Source: Alphaproteobacteria bacterium | GTDB lineage: Bacteria > Pseudomonadota > Alphaproteobacteria > Reyranellales > Reyranellaceae | Direction: 5' to 3' | Length of the DNA stretch: 64,000 nucleotides | Assembly (NCBI GenBank): GCA_017308235.1 | Contig: JAFKFL010000012.1 | Coordinates: 124,001-188,000, forward strand | Shown here: piece after piece, positions 1 to 7,361 of the stretch | How positions within the stretch are numbered: position 1 is the stretch's first letter | How the letters are laid out: each line of letters begins with the position of its first letter | Translations under genes and position numbers: made by a program | Notes under the pieces: generated by a model | Database searches by the model: none | Told to the model about the DNA's origin: nothing | What the model saw: only the letters and a program-made list of their open reading frames with translations

Positions 1-430
1 CGGCCGCGCGCTGACGGGCGACCTCGGCGTCGCGATTGGCGCCGACCAACGCACGGGCGCGCGCTTCCTTCTCTTCCTCGGTCAGGGTCTTCAGCACGAT
101 GCCGCGGCCACCATCGGGCCGCGTCTGGAGGGGACGCTGCGAGGCAGCGCCACCACCGAGCTTCAGGGTCCGGCCCGGTGCTGCCGGTGCTGCCGGTGGC
201 GGCGTGGCAGCAGGAGGTGTCGCAGGGGGCGTCGGCGCGGGCGCTGAGCCAGTACCTGCCGGCCGCTTCGCCTGCTTCTTGACCTCGACCGTCACGGCAC
301 GGGTCCGGCCATGCGAGAATTTCTGCTTAACCTGCGTGGCGTCACTCTTGCCCGCAGCAGCACCGGACCGCGTCGTCGTCGAGAGGCTGAGCGGCTTGGT
401 CGGCTTGCTGGTTTCTTTCTGTTCCGTCAT
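1..430 (-). CDS. infB: Translation initiation factor IF-2, N-terminal part (truncated by window edge)
   Basis: The frame starts at the ATG at 430-428 and stays open to base 1, giving 143 residues of the N-terminal region. It carries the alphaproteobacterial IF-2 signatures KPLSL near residue 12 and VKQKFSHGRTRAV near residue 34. A proline/alanine-rich linker follows (about 60-85), then the charged start of the KR-rich region containing TLTEEEKEARARAL. IF-2 is the GTPase that places initiator tRNA on the 30S subunit; its G domains lie outside the window. The gene is the last visible one of the rimP-nusA-ylxR-infB operon and starts 32 bp after the ylxR stop. The identification rests on the N-terminal signatures plus conserved synteny. 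Confidence 0.93.
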   Translation of the reverse strand, partial: MTEQKETSKPTKPLSLSTTTRSGAAAGKSDATQVKQKFSHGRTRAVTVEVKKQAKRPAGTGSAPAPTPPATPPAATPPPAAPAAPGRTLKLGGGAASQRPLQTRPDGGRGIVLKTLTEEEKEARARALVGANRDAEVARQRAA

Positions 431-462
431 ATCGCGTGTTGTCCTTGCTCCGCTCCGGCCCG

Positions 463-1101
463 TCAACCGGCGCCGTTCAGGCGATACCGGCGCCACCGCG
501 CCGCACCCCCTGCAATTCGTTGAATGAACTGGCCCGACCGATCGTCGCGCGCCACCGCTACATAAACCGCCTGATCGCGCCCGAAGACACCGCCCAGTGC
601 GGCCGCATCGCCCAATCGCTCGAGGGGCAGCCCGCTCGCCTTAAGCTTGACGAGCCCGTCACCCTCGGCCTCGGCCGCAACGACCAGCAGACCGGCGCGA
701 CCCTGCCCGACCATCTGCTCGACCCGCACGAAGCCCGCGACCGCACGGCCGGCGCGTCGTGCCCGGCCGAGATCCTCGAGGGCGCGTTCGAGCAGCAGCC
801 GCTCGACACGATCGGCAAGGTCGGGCGATGCCGTCACCGCCGCGCGCGCCGCCTTCGAGAAGAGCTTGCGCGCAACCGCTTGTTCTACCGCCGACCGCTC
901 CGCCGTCACCCACATCCCGCGCCCCGGCAGGCGCCGGGCCAGGTCAGGGACGACCTCGTTCTCCGGTCCGACCACGAAACGGAACATCCGTTCCGGACTC
1001 GCTTCGGCGCCGGTCACGATGCAGGTGCGCACCGGCCCGGCCGCAGCGGAGCTGTCGGGAGCGTGGTCGTCCAAGCGAGTCATAGCGAGCGCGAGGCTCA
1101 A
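463..1101 (-). CDS. ylxR: YlxR (DUF448) RNA-binding protein with L7Ae-like C-terminal domain
   Basis: A 212-residue protein between nusA and infB. The N-terminal YlxR domain shows RTCIVTGAEASPERMFRFV and LARRLPGRGMWV. The C-terminal half, with an ALGGVFGRDQAVYVAV stretch, resembles the ribosomal L7Ae-like domain fused to YlxR in many alphaproteobacteria. YlxR-family proteins bind RNA and are linked to translation and transcription control; the precise role here is inferred. I chose the TTG at 1101-1099 because a perfect AGGAGG (1116-1111) sits nine bases upstream and overlaps the nusA stop codon, suggesting translational coupling. The first in-frame ATG is at 1083 and is too far from that ribosome-binding site. 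The frame is open further upstream into nusA, which I regard as fortuitous. Confidence 0.88.
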   Translation of the reverse strand: MSLALAMTRLDDHAPDSSAAAGPVRTCIVTGAEASPERMFRFVVGPENEVVPDLARRLPGRGMWVTAERSAVEQAVARKLFSKAARAAVTASPDLADRVERLLLERALEDLGRARRAGRAVAGFVRVEQMVGQGRAGLLVVAAEAEGDGLVKLKASGLPLERLGDAAALGGVFGRDQAVYVAVARDDRSGQFIQRIAGGAARWRRYRLNGAG

Positions 1102-1114
1102 GCGATCGATCCTC

Positions 1115-2650
1115 CTAAGCTTTGGCGGCTTCGCCGGCCGCATCCTCGGCCGGGAACCAGTGTTCACGCGCCTTCATGATGATGGCGTTGGCAGTATCGG
1201 CATCCAGGGCGCTTTCGCCCACGATCTCGCGCAGCTCGTCGGAGGCGAGATCGGCGAGGTCGTCGAGCGACTTCACGCCCTGCTCGCCAAGCGCCACCAG
1301 CATCGGCAGGGTGAGGCCCTCGGCGGAACGCACTTCCTCGGCGACACCCAGCTCCTCGAGGCGATTCGCCAGCTCCGCGTCGCGCTTTTCGATGTACTCG
1401 CGGGCGCGCCGCTGCAGCTCGGTGGCGATGTCCTCGTCGAAGCCTTCGACGCCGGTCAGCTCCTCGATGGCGGAGTCGGAAACGTCCTCGACCGAGCCAT
1501 ATCCCTCGGCGACGAGGAGATGGGCAATCACGTCATCGACATCAAGGGCCGCCTTGAAGAGCTCGGTGCGCTCGCGCGTCTCCTTCTGGCGGCGCTCACT
1601 CTCTTCGGCCTCGGTCATGATGTCGATCTCCCAGCCGGTGAGCTGGGACGCGAGCTTCACGTTCTGGCCGCGGCGGCCGATGGCGAGGCTGAGCTGATCG
1701 TCCGGCACGACCACCTCGGCCTTGTTCTTCTCCTCGTCCATCAGCACCTTGCTGACCTCGGCCGGCGCCAGCGCATTGACGATGAAGTTCGCGGGCTCGC
1801 CCGACCACGGAATGATGTCCACCTTCTCGCCCTGAAGCTCCTGCACGACCGCCTGAACGCGGCTGCCGCGCATGCCGACGCAGGCGCCGATCGGGTCGAT
1901 CGAGCTGTCGTGGCTCAGCACCGCGATCTTGGCGCGGCTGCCGGGATCGCGCGCCACGGCCTTGATCTCGATGATGTTGTCGTAGATCTCCGGCACTTCC
2001 TGGGTGAAGAGCTTGGCCATGAACTGCGGATGGCTGCGCGACAGGAAGATCTGCGGCCCACGCAGCTCCTCGCGCACGTCGAAGATATAGGCGCGCACGC
2101 GGTCATTGACGCGCAGCGATTCGCGCGGGATCGACTCGTCGCGTCGGATGACGCCTTCGGCGCGCTGCAGGTCGACGGTGATGTTGCCGTAGTCGACGCG
2201 CTTCACCACGCCCGAGACGATCTCGCCGACGCGATCCTTGAACTCCTCGTACTGGCGCTTGCGCTCGCTCTCGCGCATGCGCTGCGTGATCACCTGCTTG
2301 GCGGTCTGCGCGGCGACACGGCCGAAGTCGATCGGCGGCAGCTCGTCGGTCAGGAAGTCGCCGATCTGCGCTTCCGGATTGCGGCGCTGCGCCTCGGCAA
2401 CCGAGACCTGCACATTCTCGTTCTCGATCGGATCAGCGACCTGCATGTAGCGCAGCAGCTTGATCTCGCCGGTCTTACGGTCGATCTCGGCGCGGATGTC
2501 ATGCTCGAGACCGTACTTGGCACGGCCGGCCTTCTGGATGGCCTGCTCCATCGCCTCGAGCACTTCCTCGCGCTCGATCCCTTTCTCACGGGCCACCATG
2601 TCGGCCACCTGAAGCATTTCCAGGCGCGGGATATCGGCGGTCGTTGCCAT
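1115..2650 (-). CDS. nusA: Transcription termination/antitermination protein NusA
   Basis: A 511-residue NusA, which binds RNA polymerase and modulates pausing, termination and antitermination. The order is the N-terminal RNAP-binding domain (about 1-135), an S1 domain (about 140-200), two KH domains with VGMRGSRV near 258 and IGRRGQNV near 324, then helix-hairpin-helix C-terminal repeats rich in acidic residues. The ATG at 2650 is preceded by AGAGGAAG and gives the usual N-terminus MATTADIPRLEML; a longer open frame upstream lacks family similarity. It lies 31 bp downstream of rimP, and its TAG stop is embedded in the ylxR Shine-Dalgarno sequence. Length and synteny are typical of alphaproteobacteria. 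Confidence 0.97.
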   Translation of the reverse strand: MATTADIPRLEMLQVADMVAREKGIEREEVLEAMEQAIQKAGRAKYGLEHDIRAEIDRKTGEIKLLRYMQVADPIENENVQVSVAEAQRRNPEAQIGDFLTDELPPIDFGRVAAQTAKQVITQRMRESERKRQYEEFKDRVGEIVSGVVKRVDYGNITVDLQRAEGVIRRDESIPRESLRVNDRVRAYIFDVREELRGPQIFLSRSHPQFMAKLFTQEVPEIYDNIIEIKAVARDPGSRAKIAVLSHDSSIDPIGACVGMRGSRVQAVVQELQGEKVDIIPWSGEPANFIVNALAPAEVSKVLMDEEKNKAEVVVPDDQLSLAIGRRGQNVKLASQLTGWEIDIMTEAEESERRQKETRERTELFKAALDVDDVIAHLLVAEGYGSVEDVSDSAIEELTGVEGFDEDIATELQRRAREYIEKRDAELANRLEELGVAEEVRSAEGLTLPMLVALGEQGVKSLDDLADLASDELREIVGESALDADTANAIIMKAREHWFPAEDAAGEAAKA

Positions 2651-2681
2651 GATCGTCTTCCTCTCGGTCCTTAAGATCGTG

Positions 2682-3197
2682 TCAGTGAATAGGTGGCACT
2701 TCCGCGCCTTCCTGGGCGCGGCGGTGATCGTCAAGCAGGGCGTCGGTCAGTTCGAGCTTGGCCCTGCTGACGGCCGAAAGCGGCACATGCGCCTCCTGGC
2801 CGTCGTCGAGCTTGAGCTTCACGGTGCCGGCCTCGAGACCAAGCAACGTACCCTTGAAACGGCGGCGGCCATCGATCGGCATCGCGGTCTCCACGCGCGC
2901 CACGTGACCGGCCCAGCGAACGTAGTCCTTTTCCCGGGTGAGCGGCCGGTCGATACCGGGCGAGCTCACTTCGAGGGTATAGGTGCCCGCAATCGGATCC
3001 TCGACATCGAGCACCGCCGAGAGCGCACGCGACAGCGTGGCGCAATCCTCGACATCCATCGGCCGGCCGTCGGCCGGCTCGATCATGATCTGCAGCGTCC
3101 CGCCGCCGCGGCTCATCGCAACGCGCACCAGCTCGTAGCCCAAGCCGACAATGGTCGGGCTCACGATCTCTTCTATGCGGTGCAGCAACTCGGTCAC
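2682..3197 (-). CDS. rimP: Ribosome maturation factor RimP
   Basis: A 171-residue RimP, needed for 30S subunit maturation. The family hallmark EVSSPGIDRPL lies near the middle, preceded by GYELVRVAMSRGGGTLQIMI, and the C-terminal SH3-like domain contains FKGTLLGLEAGTVKLKL. The frame is open upstream to 3416, but that part has no RimP similarity and crosses the leader hairpin at 3246-3272. I take the GTG at 3197, which has GAGAAG ten bases upstream and yields the family N-terminus xTELLHRIEEIVSP. It is the first gene of the rimP-nusA-ylxR-infB operon. The exact start is the least certain point. Confidence 0.93.
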   Translation of the reverse strand: MTELLHRIEEIVSPTIVGLGYELVRVAMSRGGGTLQIMIEPADGRPMDVEDCATLSRALSAVLDVEDPIAGTYTLEVSSPGIDRPLTREKDYVRWAGHVARVETAMPIDGRRRFKGTLLGLEAGTVKLKLDDGQEAHVPLSAVSRAKLELTDALLDDHRRAQEGAEVPPIH

Positions 3198-3245
3198 GCG
3201 ATCGACGCTTCTCGACGTTTGGGAGGCGGTCGGGGGCCACAAATG

Positions 3246-3272
3246 AAAAGAGCGGGCGTTGGCCCACTCTTT
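3246..3272 (-). promoter_or_regulatory. Terminator-like hairpin in the rimP operon leader
   Basis: Read on the minus strand this is an 11-bp stem (AAAGAGUGGGC / GCCCGCUCUUU) with a CAAC loop, followed by UUUUCAUUU. The stem contains one U-G wobble that is pairable only in minus-strand RNA; on the plus strand the same position is a C-A mismatch, so the structure belongs to the rimP-nusA-infB transcript. It ends about 49 nt before the rimP start. It looks like an intrinsic terminator or attenuator; the regulatory role is inference. Confidence 0.6.
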
Positions 3273-3469
3273 GTTGTTTGGTCCGTCCCGCGAACCCGAT
3301 TGAGGATGGCGGGATATAAGCGTCGCAGGCCCAACTGGCAAGCTTTTTCCTATGTTGCACTGCCGCTTAGCACCTCTTCTTGCCTTTCTCCAATGAAGTC
3401 CGAAAACCGCCAGCACCTGGATGAAAGCTCGGGAAGACTTGAGAGAGCGAACAGGATAAGCGGATTGGC

Positions 3470-4693
3470 ATGTCGCGTCGGTACCATGGCTGGTGGGTCG
3501 TCTTTTGCGCTTTCGTCATCGCCCTCTACGGGTGGGGGTTCGGCTTTTACGGCCTCAGCCTATATCTGGTAGCTCTTCACGATCAGCTCGGATGGACGCC
3601 GGCGACGATCTCGACCGGCATCACCTTTTATTATGTTTTGGGCGCCTTCGTGGTGATGCAGGTGGGCGACGCCATCGAACGGGTGGGCGCTCGCCCGATC
3701 GTCCTGGTTGGCATGGTCCTGATGGCCGCAGGCGTTGCGGCGCTGACTTTCCTCCACGAACCCTGGCAGCTCTACCTTGCCTTCTTGCTGATGATCCCGG
3801 GCTGGGGCGCGATGGGCGGCGGCGCGATCAACACCATCGTGGCGCAATGGTTCGACCGGCGCCGCGGCATGGCGGCCAGCCTGGCGCTGAGCGGCGCCAC
3901 TTGCGGCGGCCTGCTGTTCACGCCGGCATTCGCCTGGGCGATCGACAGCTGGGGCTTCACCAAGGCCTGCTACGCCGCCATCGCGGTCATGCTGGCGACC
4001 CTCGGACCGCTGGTCGCGATTGTTCTGCGGGCGCGCCGATCGACGGAACACGACGTGGGTGATGAAGCCGTCAGCAAGGTGGCCAGCGACGACGGCAACG
4101 CCCGAACGCGGCGCGAACTGCTGGCCGAGCCGCGCTACCTCACGATGGTCGGCGCCTTCTCGATCGGTCTGCTGGCGCAGATCAGCTTCATCGCCCATCA
4201 GGCGGCGTTCCTCGAACCGACGCTCGGCCTCAAGGGTGCGGGCTTTGCCGTGAGCATGACGGCACTCTCCGCGTTGGCGGGCCGTGTGGTCGTCGGGCTG
4301 GTGGTCGACAGGGTCGACCGGCGCGCCTGCTCGAGCGTGGTGCTGGCCGTGCAGGCCGCATCGATGATCGTGCTGCTCTCGACGTCGTCGGTGGCCGGCC
4401 TTTATGTCGGTTGCCTGTTGTTCGGCTTCGGCGTCGGCAACCTGATCACGCTGCCCGGCTTGATCGTGCAGCAGGAATTCCCGCGCCGCGATTTCGCCCG
4501 CGCGGTGAGCTTCAACGTTGCAATCACGCAACTTGTGGCCGCGATCGGACCGACGCTGATCGGCCTCTTGCACGACCTGTCGGGCAGCTACCGCACGTCG
4601 CTGATCGCCTGCCTGATCCTGCAGGTCGCGGCCGCCGCCCTCGTGCTTGTCCGGCCGGGATCAAGCAGGCTTGAGAACGTCCAGGCTCGATAG
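3470..4693 (+). CDS. MFS transporter, monocarboxylate-porter-like
   Basis: A 407-residue major facilitator with about twelve hydrophobic segments and a central hydrophilic loop near residues 185-220. The start YHGWWVVFCAFVIALYGWG and the repeated GWGAMGGGAINTIVAQWF segment are typical of the oxalate/monocarboxylate porter branch of MFS. A cytoplasmic RxGxRP-like motif follows TM2 (ERVGARPIVLVG). The likely substrate is a small organic acid, but nothing fixes it. The 3' end overlaps the convergent LysR gene by 33 bp, so the two transcripts are complementary at their ends. Confidence 0.88.
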   Translation: MSRRYHGWWVVFCAFVIALYGWGFGFYGLSLYLVALHDQLGWTPATISTGITFYYVLGAFVVMQVGDAIERVGARPIVLVGMVLMAAGVAALTFLHEPWQLYLAFLLMIPGWGAMGGGAINTIVAQWFDRRRGMAASLALSGATCGGLLFTPAFAWAIDSWGFTKACYAAIAVMLATLGPLVAIVLRARRSTEHDVGDEAVSKVASDDGNARTRRELLAEPRYLTMVGAFSIGLLAQISFIAHQAAFLEPTLGLKGAGFAVSMTALSALAGRVVVGLVVDRVDRRACSSVVLAVQAASMIVLLSTSSVAGLYVGCLLFGFGVGNLITLPGLIVQQEFPRRDFARAVSFNVAITQLVAAIGPTLIGLLHDLSGSYRTSLIACLILQVAAAALVLVRPGSSRLENVQAR

Positions 4694-5557
4694 ACGCGGC
4701 AGCGTGAAATCGAGAAAGGCCCGCACGCGCGGCGCCATCAGTCGCGTCGTCGGCATCACGAACTGCACCGGGATCGGCGGCCGCTCGAAGTCGCGTAACA
4801 GGCGCACCAGGCTGCCTTCGGCAAGCTCGGCCGCGACCTGATAGGACAGCACCGAAAGAACGCCATGCCCGGCCAGCGCCGCCGCAATCGCCGCTTCGGC
4901 ACGATTGACCTGAAAGCGCGCCGTGACATGAACGGTCTCTCCGCCCGAGAATCGCCAGTCCGCACTGTTGGCTTGATTGACGAACAGAACGATATCGTGG
5001 CCGACAAGATCGGCCGGACGCTGCGGCGCGCCCCTGCGTTCGAGATAGCGCGGACTGGCAACGAAGATCCGGCGTACTTCGCCGATGCGCCGCGCGACGA
5101 GGCTGGTGTCATCGAGGTGGGCGATACGCAGCGCTGCATCGACGCCCTCCTCGATGAGATCGACCGTGCCGTCGGTCAGCGACAGCTCGGCCGACACGTC
5201 CGGATAGGCCGAGAGGTAATCCATCACCACGGGCGCCACATGCCGACGTCCGAACATCAGGGGTGCCGAGATACGCAGCCGGCCGCGCGGCGCGACGCCT
5301 TCACCCGCGGCATCGAGCATGGCGTTGTCGAAATCGGCGATCAGCGTGCGGGCATGCGCCGCCAGACGGCGGCCGGCATCGGTCAGTGTCAGCCGACGCG
5401 TGTTGCGCTCCAGCAAGCGCACGCCCAAGCGGTGTTCCAGCTTGCCCAATCGGCGGGTGACCACCGGCGGCGAGCGGCCTGTACGTCGCGCGGCGCCCGC
5501 AAGGCTGCCGGCATCCACGATGGTGAGGAACAGGGCAAGTTCGTCGAGACGGTCCAT
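4661..5557 (-). CDS. LysR-family transcriptional regulator
   Basis: A 298-residue LysR regulator: winged HTH in residues 1-60 (FLTIVDAGSLAGAARRTGRS then the recognition helix), followed by a periplasmic-binding-like effector domain starting near 90 (GRLRISAPLMFGRRHVAP). It belongs to the common LysR branch resembling DsdC/AaeR-type proteins with FGRRHVAPVVMDYL. It is transcribed away from the HAD gene at 5655, and a perfect dyad (ATTGCC-N6-GGCAAT) sits three bases upstream of its start. Autoregulation and control of the HAD gene are therefore plausible. The effector is unknown. Confidence 0.9.
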   Translation of the reverse strand: MDRLDELALFLTIVDAGSLAGAARRTGRSPPVVTRRLGKLEHRLGVRLLERNTRRLTLTDAGRRLAAHARTLIADFDNAMLDAAGEGVAPRGRLRISAPLMFGRRHVAPVVMDYLSAYPDVSAELSLTDGTVDLIEEGVDAALRIAHLDDTSLVARRIGEVRRIFVASPRYLERRGAPQRPADLVGHDIVLFVNQANSADWRFSGGETVHVTARFQVNRAEAAIAAALAGHGVLSVLSYQVAAELAEGSLVRLLRDFERPPIPVQFVMPTTRLMAPRVRAFLDFTLPRLSSLDVLKPA

Positions 5558-5559
5558 AC

Positions 5560-5577
5560 ATTGCCGCTAATGGCAAT
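5560..5577. promoter_or_regulatory. Candidate LysR operator (ATTGCC-N6-GGCAAT)
   Basis: A perfect inverted repeat with 6-bp arms and a 6-bp spacer, immediately upstream of the LysR start (5557) and 77 bp before the divergent HAD gene. Its size, symmetry and place fit a LysR-type binding site. No experimental support is possible from the sequence alone. Confidence 0.5.
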
Positions 5578-5654
5578 TCTATAGTGTTGAGAATGGCTAT
5601 TATTGTCCGAAACGGCAACATCTATGGCTCCTGAATCGCATCCGGGAGCCGCCT

Positions 5655-6422
5655 ATGACTGCCCAGCCTTCCCCCGCCCTCAGCCGACGCCTGCTTCTTG
5701 CCGCTGCCGGACTGGCAGCAAGCACAAACCGACGCGCCTTCGGGCAGACTCGAAAGTCGATCAAGGCGATCGCTTTCGATGGCTTCGTGATCATCGACCC
5801 GCGCCCGGTGGCCTCGCGCGCCGAGGAGCTTTTTCCCGGGCGGGGTTCGGCGTTGATGACCGCCTGGCGCGTCAGGCAATTCGAATACACCTGGTTGCGC
5901 ACCCTCGCGCGCCGCTACGTCGACTTCCGGCAAGTCACGCAGGATGCCCTGACCTTTGCGGCAAAGGCGACTGATGTGCCGCTCGATGCCGACAAGCGCG
6001 AGCGGCTGATGCGGACCTTCTCCGAATTGAAGGCGTGGCCCGACGTGGCGCCAGCTTTGCGCGATCTCAAGGCGCGCGGACTGCGCATGGCTTTTCTGGC
6101 CAATCCCCCGACGCAGATGTTCGATGCCGTGGTCCGCAACTCGCAGCTCGAAGGGTTGCTCGAACCCCATCTCAGCACGGACCGCGTCCAGGCCTACAAG
6201 CCCGATCCGCGCGCCTATCAAATGGGCGTCGATGCCTTCGGCCTTGCCCGCAAGGAAATCGCTTTCGCCGCCTCGGCCTCATGGGATGCCGCCGGCGCCA
6301 AGATCTTCGGCTATCCGACGTTCTGGCTCGATCGCGCCGGTCTGCCCGACGAGGAATTAGGAGTCCTGCCCGATGCCAAGGGCAGCGACATGGCCGCTCT
6401 CGTGGCGTTCGTCAGCAGCTAG
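5655..6422 (+). CDS. Haloacid-dehalogenase-like hydrolase with Tat-type signal and altered active site
   Basis: A 255-residue protein of the L-2-haloacid dehalogenase type II family. The N-terminus SRRLLLAAAGLAAS resembles a twin-arginine signal, so export is predicted, which is unusual for this cytosolic family. The nucleophile Asp (FDGF, residue 42), the WRVRQFEYTWLR arginine, the AYKPDPRAY lysine/tyrosine and WDAAGA aspartate are present. Compared with L-DEX as I remember it, the Thr after the nucleophile is Ile, the SNG serine is Ala, and the SxN pair before WD is AxA. Classic dehalogenase activity is therefore doubtful. It is transcribed divergently from the LysR gene at 4661-5557. Confidence 0.82.
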   Translation: MTAQPSPALSRRLLLAAAGLAASTNRRAFGQTRKSIKAIAFDGFVIIDPRPVASRAEELFPGRGSALMTAWRVRQFEYTWLRTLARRYVDFRQVTQDALTFAAKATDVPLDADKRERLMRTFSELKAWPDVAPALRDLKARGLRMAFLANPPTQMFDAVVRNSQLEGLLEPHLSTDRVQAYKPDPRAYQMGVDAFGLARKEIAFAASASWDAAGAKIFGYPTFWLDRAGLPDEELGVLPDAKGSDMAALVAFVSS

Positions 6423-6444
6423 AGCACAACCCTTTCAGACAGAA

Positions 6445-6583
6445 TCACCTCGTCCTGAAGAGCGGCCCCCTCGCTGCGCTCGGCGCAGGCTCCGGCCCGC
6501 GTCTCGAAGGGCAGGCAACGGACACAGTATTCGTTCCCATCCTTCGAGACGCCGTGCTCCGCACGGCTCTCAGGATGAGGTGA
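6445..6583. repeat. Intergenic imperfect palindrome, about 139 bp
   Basis: Outer arms TCACCTCGTCCTGAAGAGC (6445-6463) and its near reverse complement (6566-6583), with inner arms GTCTCGAAGGG (6501-6511) and CCCATCCTTCGAGAC (6536-6550). It lies between the convergent ends of the HAD gene and trmB. Its CCTCATCCTGAGGAGC-like arms match a widespread class of alphaproteobacterial intergenic palindromes. It may form a bidirectional terminator-like structure. Confidence 0.7.
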
Positions 6584-6610
6584 TTTGGTTCCACCATTTC
6601 GGAATCCACT

Positions 6611-7339
6611 CTAGCGGCGACGCAAGCGCAGGAAGACGGGCTTGTGGCCAGCCAGCATTTTCTGCTCGTAGCGCGTGGACGGCCAGTCGTCGGGACGCGC
6701 CCGCCAGTCGCCAGGCCGCTCCGCCAACCACTCGAACGCAGGATGCCGGCATGCGTGCTCGACCATCCAAGGCAGGTAGCTCGGATCGTCGGTCGCCAGC
6801 CGCAGCTCGGCGTCGGGACACATCAGGCGCGCGAGCACGTCGAGATTGCCCCGCGCCACGAAGCGCCGCTTGTGATGGCGCGTCTTGGGCCAGGGATCGG
6901 GAAAGAGCACGAAGGCGCGTGACAACGATTGCGGTGGCAAGGCCGCCATCACGAAGCGGGCATCGTCGGTGAAAAGCCGCGCATTCGACACGCCCGCGCG
7001 TTCGATGTGCGCCAGGCATTTGGCGACGCCGTTGATATAGGGCTCACAGCCGATCAGCCCGACGTCAGGGTGATGCTCGGCCTGCCACACCAGATGTTCG
7101 CCGCCGCCGAAGCCCACCTCGAGCCAGACGCCGCCAGCGGGAAGGACCCCGCCGAACAGCCGCGCCAGGTCGATCTTGGCGGTGCTCTCGGAGACATCGC
7201 CGTCAGCCGTGACGACGGGCTCGGCGGGCAAGGTGACGGCGAGGCGCGGCAGCAGCGTGTCGAGCAGCGACTGCTGCCCGGCACGCAACTTCTTGCCCCG
7301 ACGACGACCATGCAATGTGCGTCGACGGGCTTCTTCCAT
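6611..7339 (-). CDS. trmB: tRNA (guanine-N7-)-methyltransferase
   Basis: A 242-residue TrmB that methylates G46 of tRNA using S-adenosylmethionine. The SAM-binding loop is VWLEVGFGGGEHLVWQ (about 71-86), and the TrmB signature FPDPWPKTRHHKRR occupies 146-159. The C-terminal STRYEQKMLAGHKPVFLRL is the conserved TxYE...G region. The basic N-terminus RRRTLHGRRRGKKLR is typical. It lies 22 bp after the TPP-dependent enzyme on the same strand and could be co-transcribed, though the two functions are unrelated. Confidence 0.96.
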   Translation of the reverse strand: MEEARRRTLHGRRRGKKLRAGQQSLLDTLLPRLAVTLPAEPVVTADGDVSESTAKIDLARLFGGVLPAGGVWLEVGFGGGEHLVWQAEHHPDVGLIGCEPYINGVAKCLAHIERAGVSNARLFTDDARFVMAALPPQSLSRAFVLFPDPWPKTRHHKRRFVARGNLDVLARLMCPDAELRLATDDPSYLPWMVEHACRHPAFEWLAERPGDWRARPDDWPSTRYEQKMLAGHKPVFLRLRRR

Positions 7340-7361
7340 GGCGTGTTCCGAAAGCGCCGCC

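Noticed and set aside
647..2674. A 675-codon open frame on the plus strand opposite nusA
   Set aside because: It is antisense to nusA and ylxR, whose products are strongly conserved; it is a GC-rich mirror frame with no family similarity.
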